A stretch of 64,000 nt of DNA from Phytophthora colocasiae. Taxonomy: Eukaryota; Oomycota; Peronosporomycetes; Peronosporales; Peronosporaceae. Shown here piece after piece: positions 63,493-64,000 of this stretch. Where the stretch lies: positions 2,976,001 through 3,040,000 of the forward strand of contig JAGKQI010000105.1 in assembly GCA_018806915.1 (NCBI GenBank), written 5' to 3'. Position numbers and translations under genes: made by a program. The notes under the pieces were generated by a model. The model was not told where the DNA came from. It saw only the letters and a list, made by a program, of their open reading frames with translations, and did not search any database. Within the stretch, counting starts at the first letter, position 1. Every line of letters starts with the position of its first letter.

Positions 63493-64000
63493 TTAACTAT
63501 AGCTGAGATGCGTGCACTGATTACAGGCGAAGATGGGGGGCTGGTGGTGGCGGTGGGCGAGTGTGGACTCGATTTTAACCGCGACTACAGCCCAAGAGAT
63601 GCTCAAGTGAACGCGTTCCGAGCCCAAGTAGCACTGGCCTGTGAGATGAAAATGCCACTGTTTGTGCATGAAAGAGAAGCACATGAAGCTCTGGTGGAGG
63701 TGCTGCAACCCTTTATTGAGAGTGGACAGCTCCCTCCGACAGTTGTGCACTGCTTTACAGGGACGGAGAAGGAGATGAAAAGGTATCTTGACATGGGCTT
63801 TTACATCGGATTGACGGGATTTATATGCATGGAACCTCGCGGTCTCGCAGTGAGGAATATTATCTCAGATATTCCAATTGAGAGGCTGATGATTGAGACC
63901 GACGCACCATTCATGTATCCGTACCCTGTGGACAGACGGAAGAAACGTGCTCGCTGTGAGCCGAAGGATATCACAGCAGTCGTTCAAATGCTGTCGAGTT
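63493..64000 (+). pseudogene. TatD-family deoxyribonuclease, 3' part (continues past the window)
   Basis: The continuation of the TatD gene. It carries the metal-binding Glu in VVAVGECGLDFNRDY, the conserved FVHERE and VVHCFTGTEKEM histidine blocks, YIGLTGFIC, and the diagnostic LMIETDAPFMYPY. The frame is open to the right edge. All later metal ligands of the family are present, so the only visible lesion of the gene is the piggyBac insertion. Confidence 0.92.

Overview
The window looks like a transposon-rich stretch of an oomycete nuclear genome, most likely Phytophthora or a close relative. The evidence is short introns (about 45-110 bp) with GT/AG ends, dense short genes in head-to-head or tail-to-tail pairs, an initiator matching the oomycete core promoter, a Crinkler (CRN) effector relic, and an intraflagellar transport gene, which implies a flagellated zoospore stage. 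No species call is possible from sequence alone.

Layout. 0-2.2 kb: the tail of a cytochrome P450 and an HDAC8-like pseudogene split by a 549-bp MITE. 2.4-16.6 kb: a conserved gene block holding a gamma-tubulin complex component, a PH/CLU/TPR protein, a VOC/glyoxalase-fold protein, a cyclic-nucleotide-binding protein, a small membrane protein and a peptidyl-tRNA hydrolase. 16.8-21.5 kb: a mobile-element island. It has a broken Crypton tyrosine recombinase, then a helix-turn-helix plus Ulp1-protease unit bracketed by inverted arrays of a 19-bp repeat, then a chromodomain fragment. 21.7-24.4 kb: a tRNA-like sequence, a multi-pass membrane gene, a CRN pseudogene and a broken duplicate of the membrane gene's last exon. 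24.5-30.5 kb: a spliceosomal-type cyclophilin gene cut in its coding sequence by a Copia element (identical-looking 156-bp LTRs, 5-bp target duplication). 30.6-42.5 kb: a second conserved block with CWC15, a MORN-repeat protein, an FHA/coiled-coil protein, IFT56/TTC26, a rolling-stone-like membrane protein, a protein with three tandem SUMO-like folds, a two-RRM nucleolin-like protein and a GST-C/AIMP3-like protein. 42.7-59.2 kb: a transposon graveyard with pogo/CENP-B-like, Tc1/mariner, unclassified, hAT (two), MULE and Merlin/ISXO2-like remnants, one PIF/Harbinger element with both ends, and a shorter Harbinger derivative abutting it. 59.3-64 kb: a TatD nuclease gene interrupted at TTAA by a piggyBac-like element with 13-bp terminal repeats.

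The most notable points are these. (1) Two housekeeping genes, the cyclophilin and TatD, are cut by structurally complete elements; removing each element with one target copy restores an open frame. (2) Several introns of the piggyBac transposase resemble one another and share a TCGTGT-centred motif with palindromes near both element ends, which suggests introns and transposon-end sequence have a common origin. (3) The HTH/Ulp1 unit is flanked by symmetrical inverted arrays of about ten 19-bp repeats and has no visible DDE transposase.

Exon boundaries were placed by eye from GT/AG and reading frame. Where they did not resolve, this is stated.
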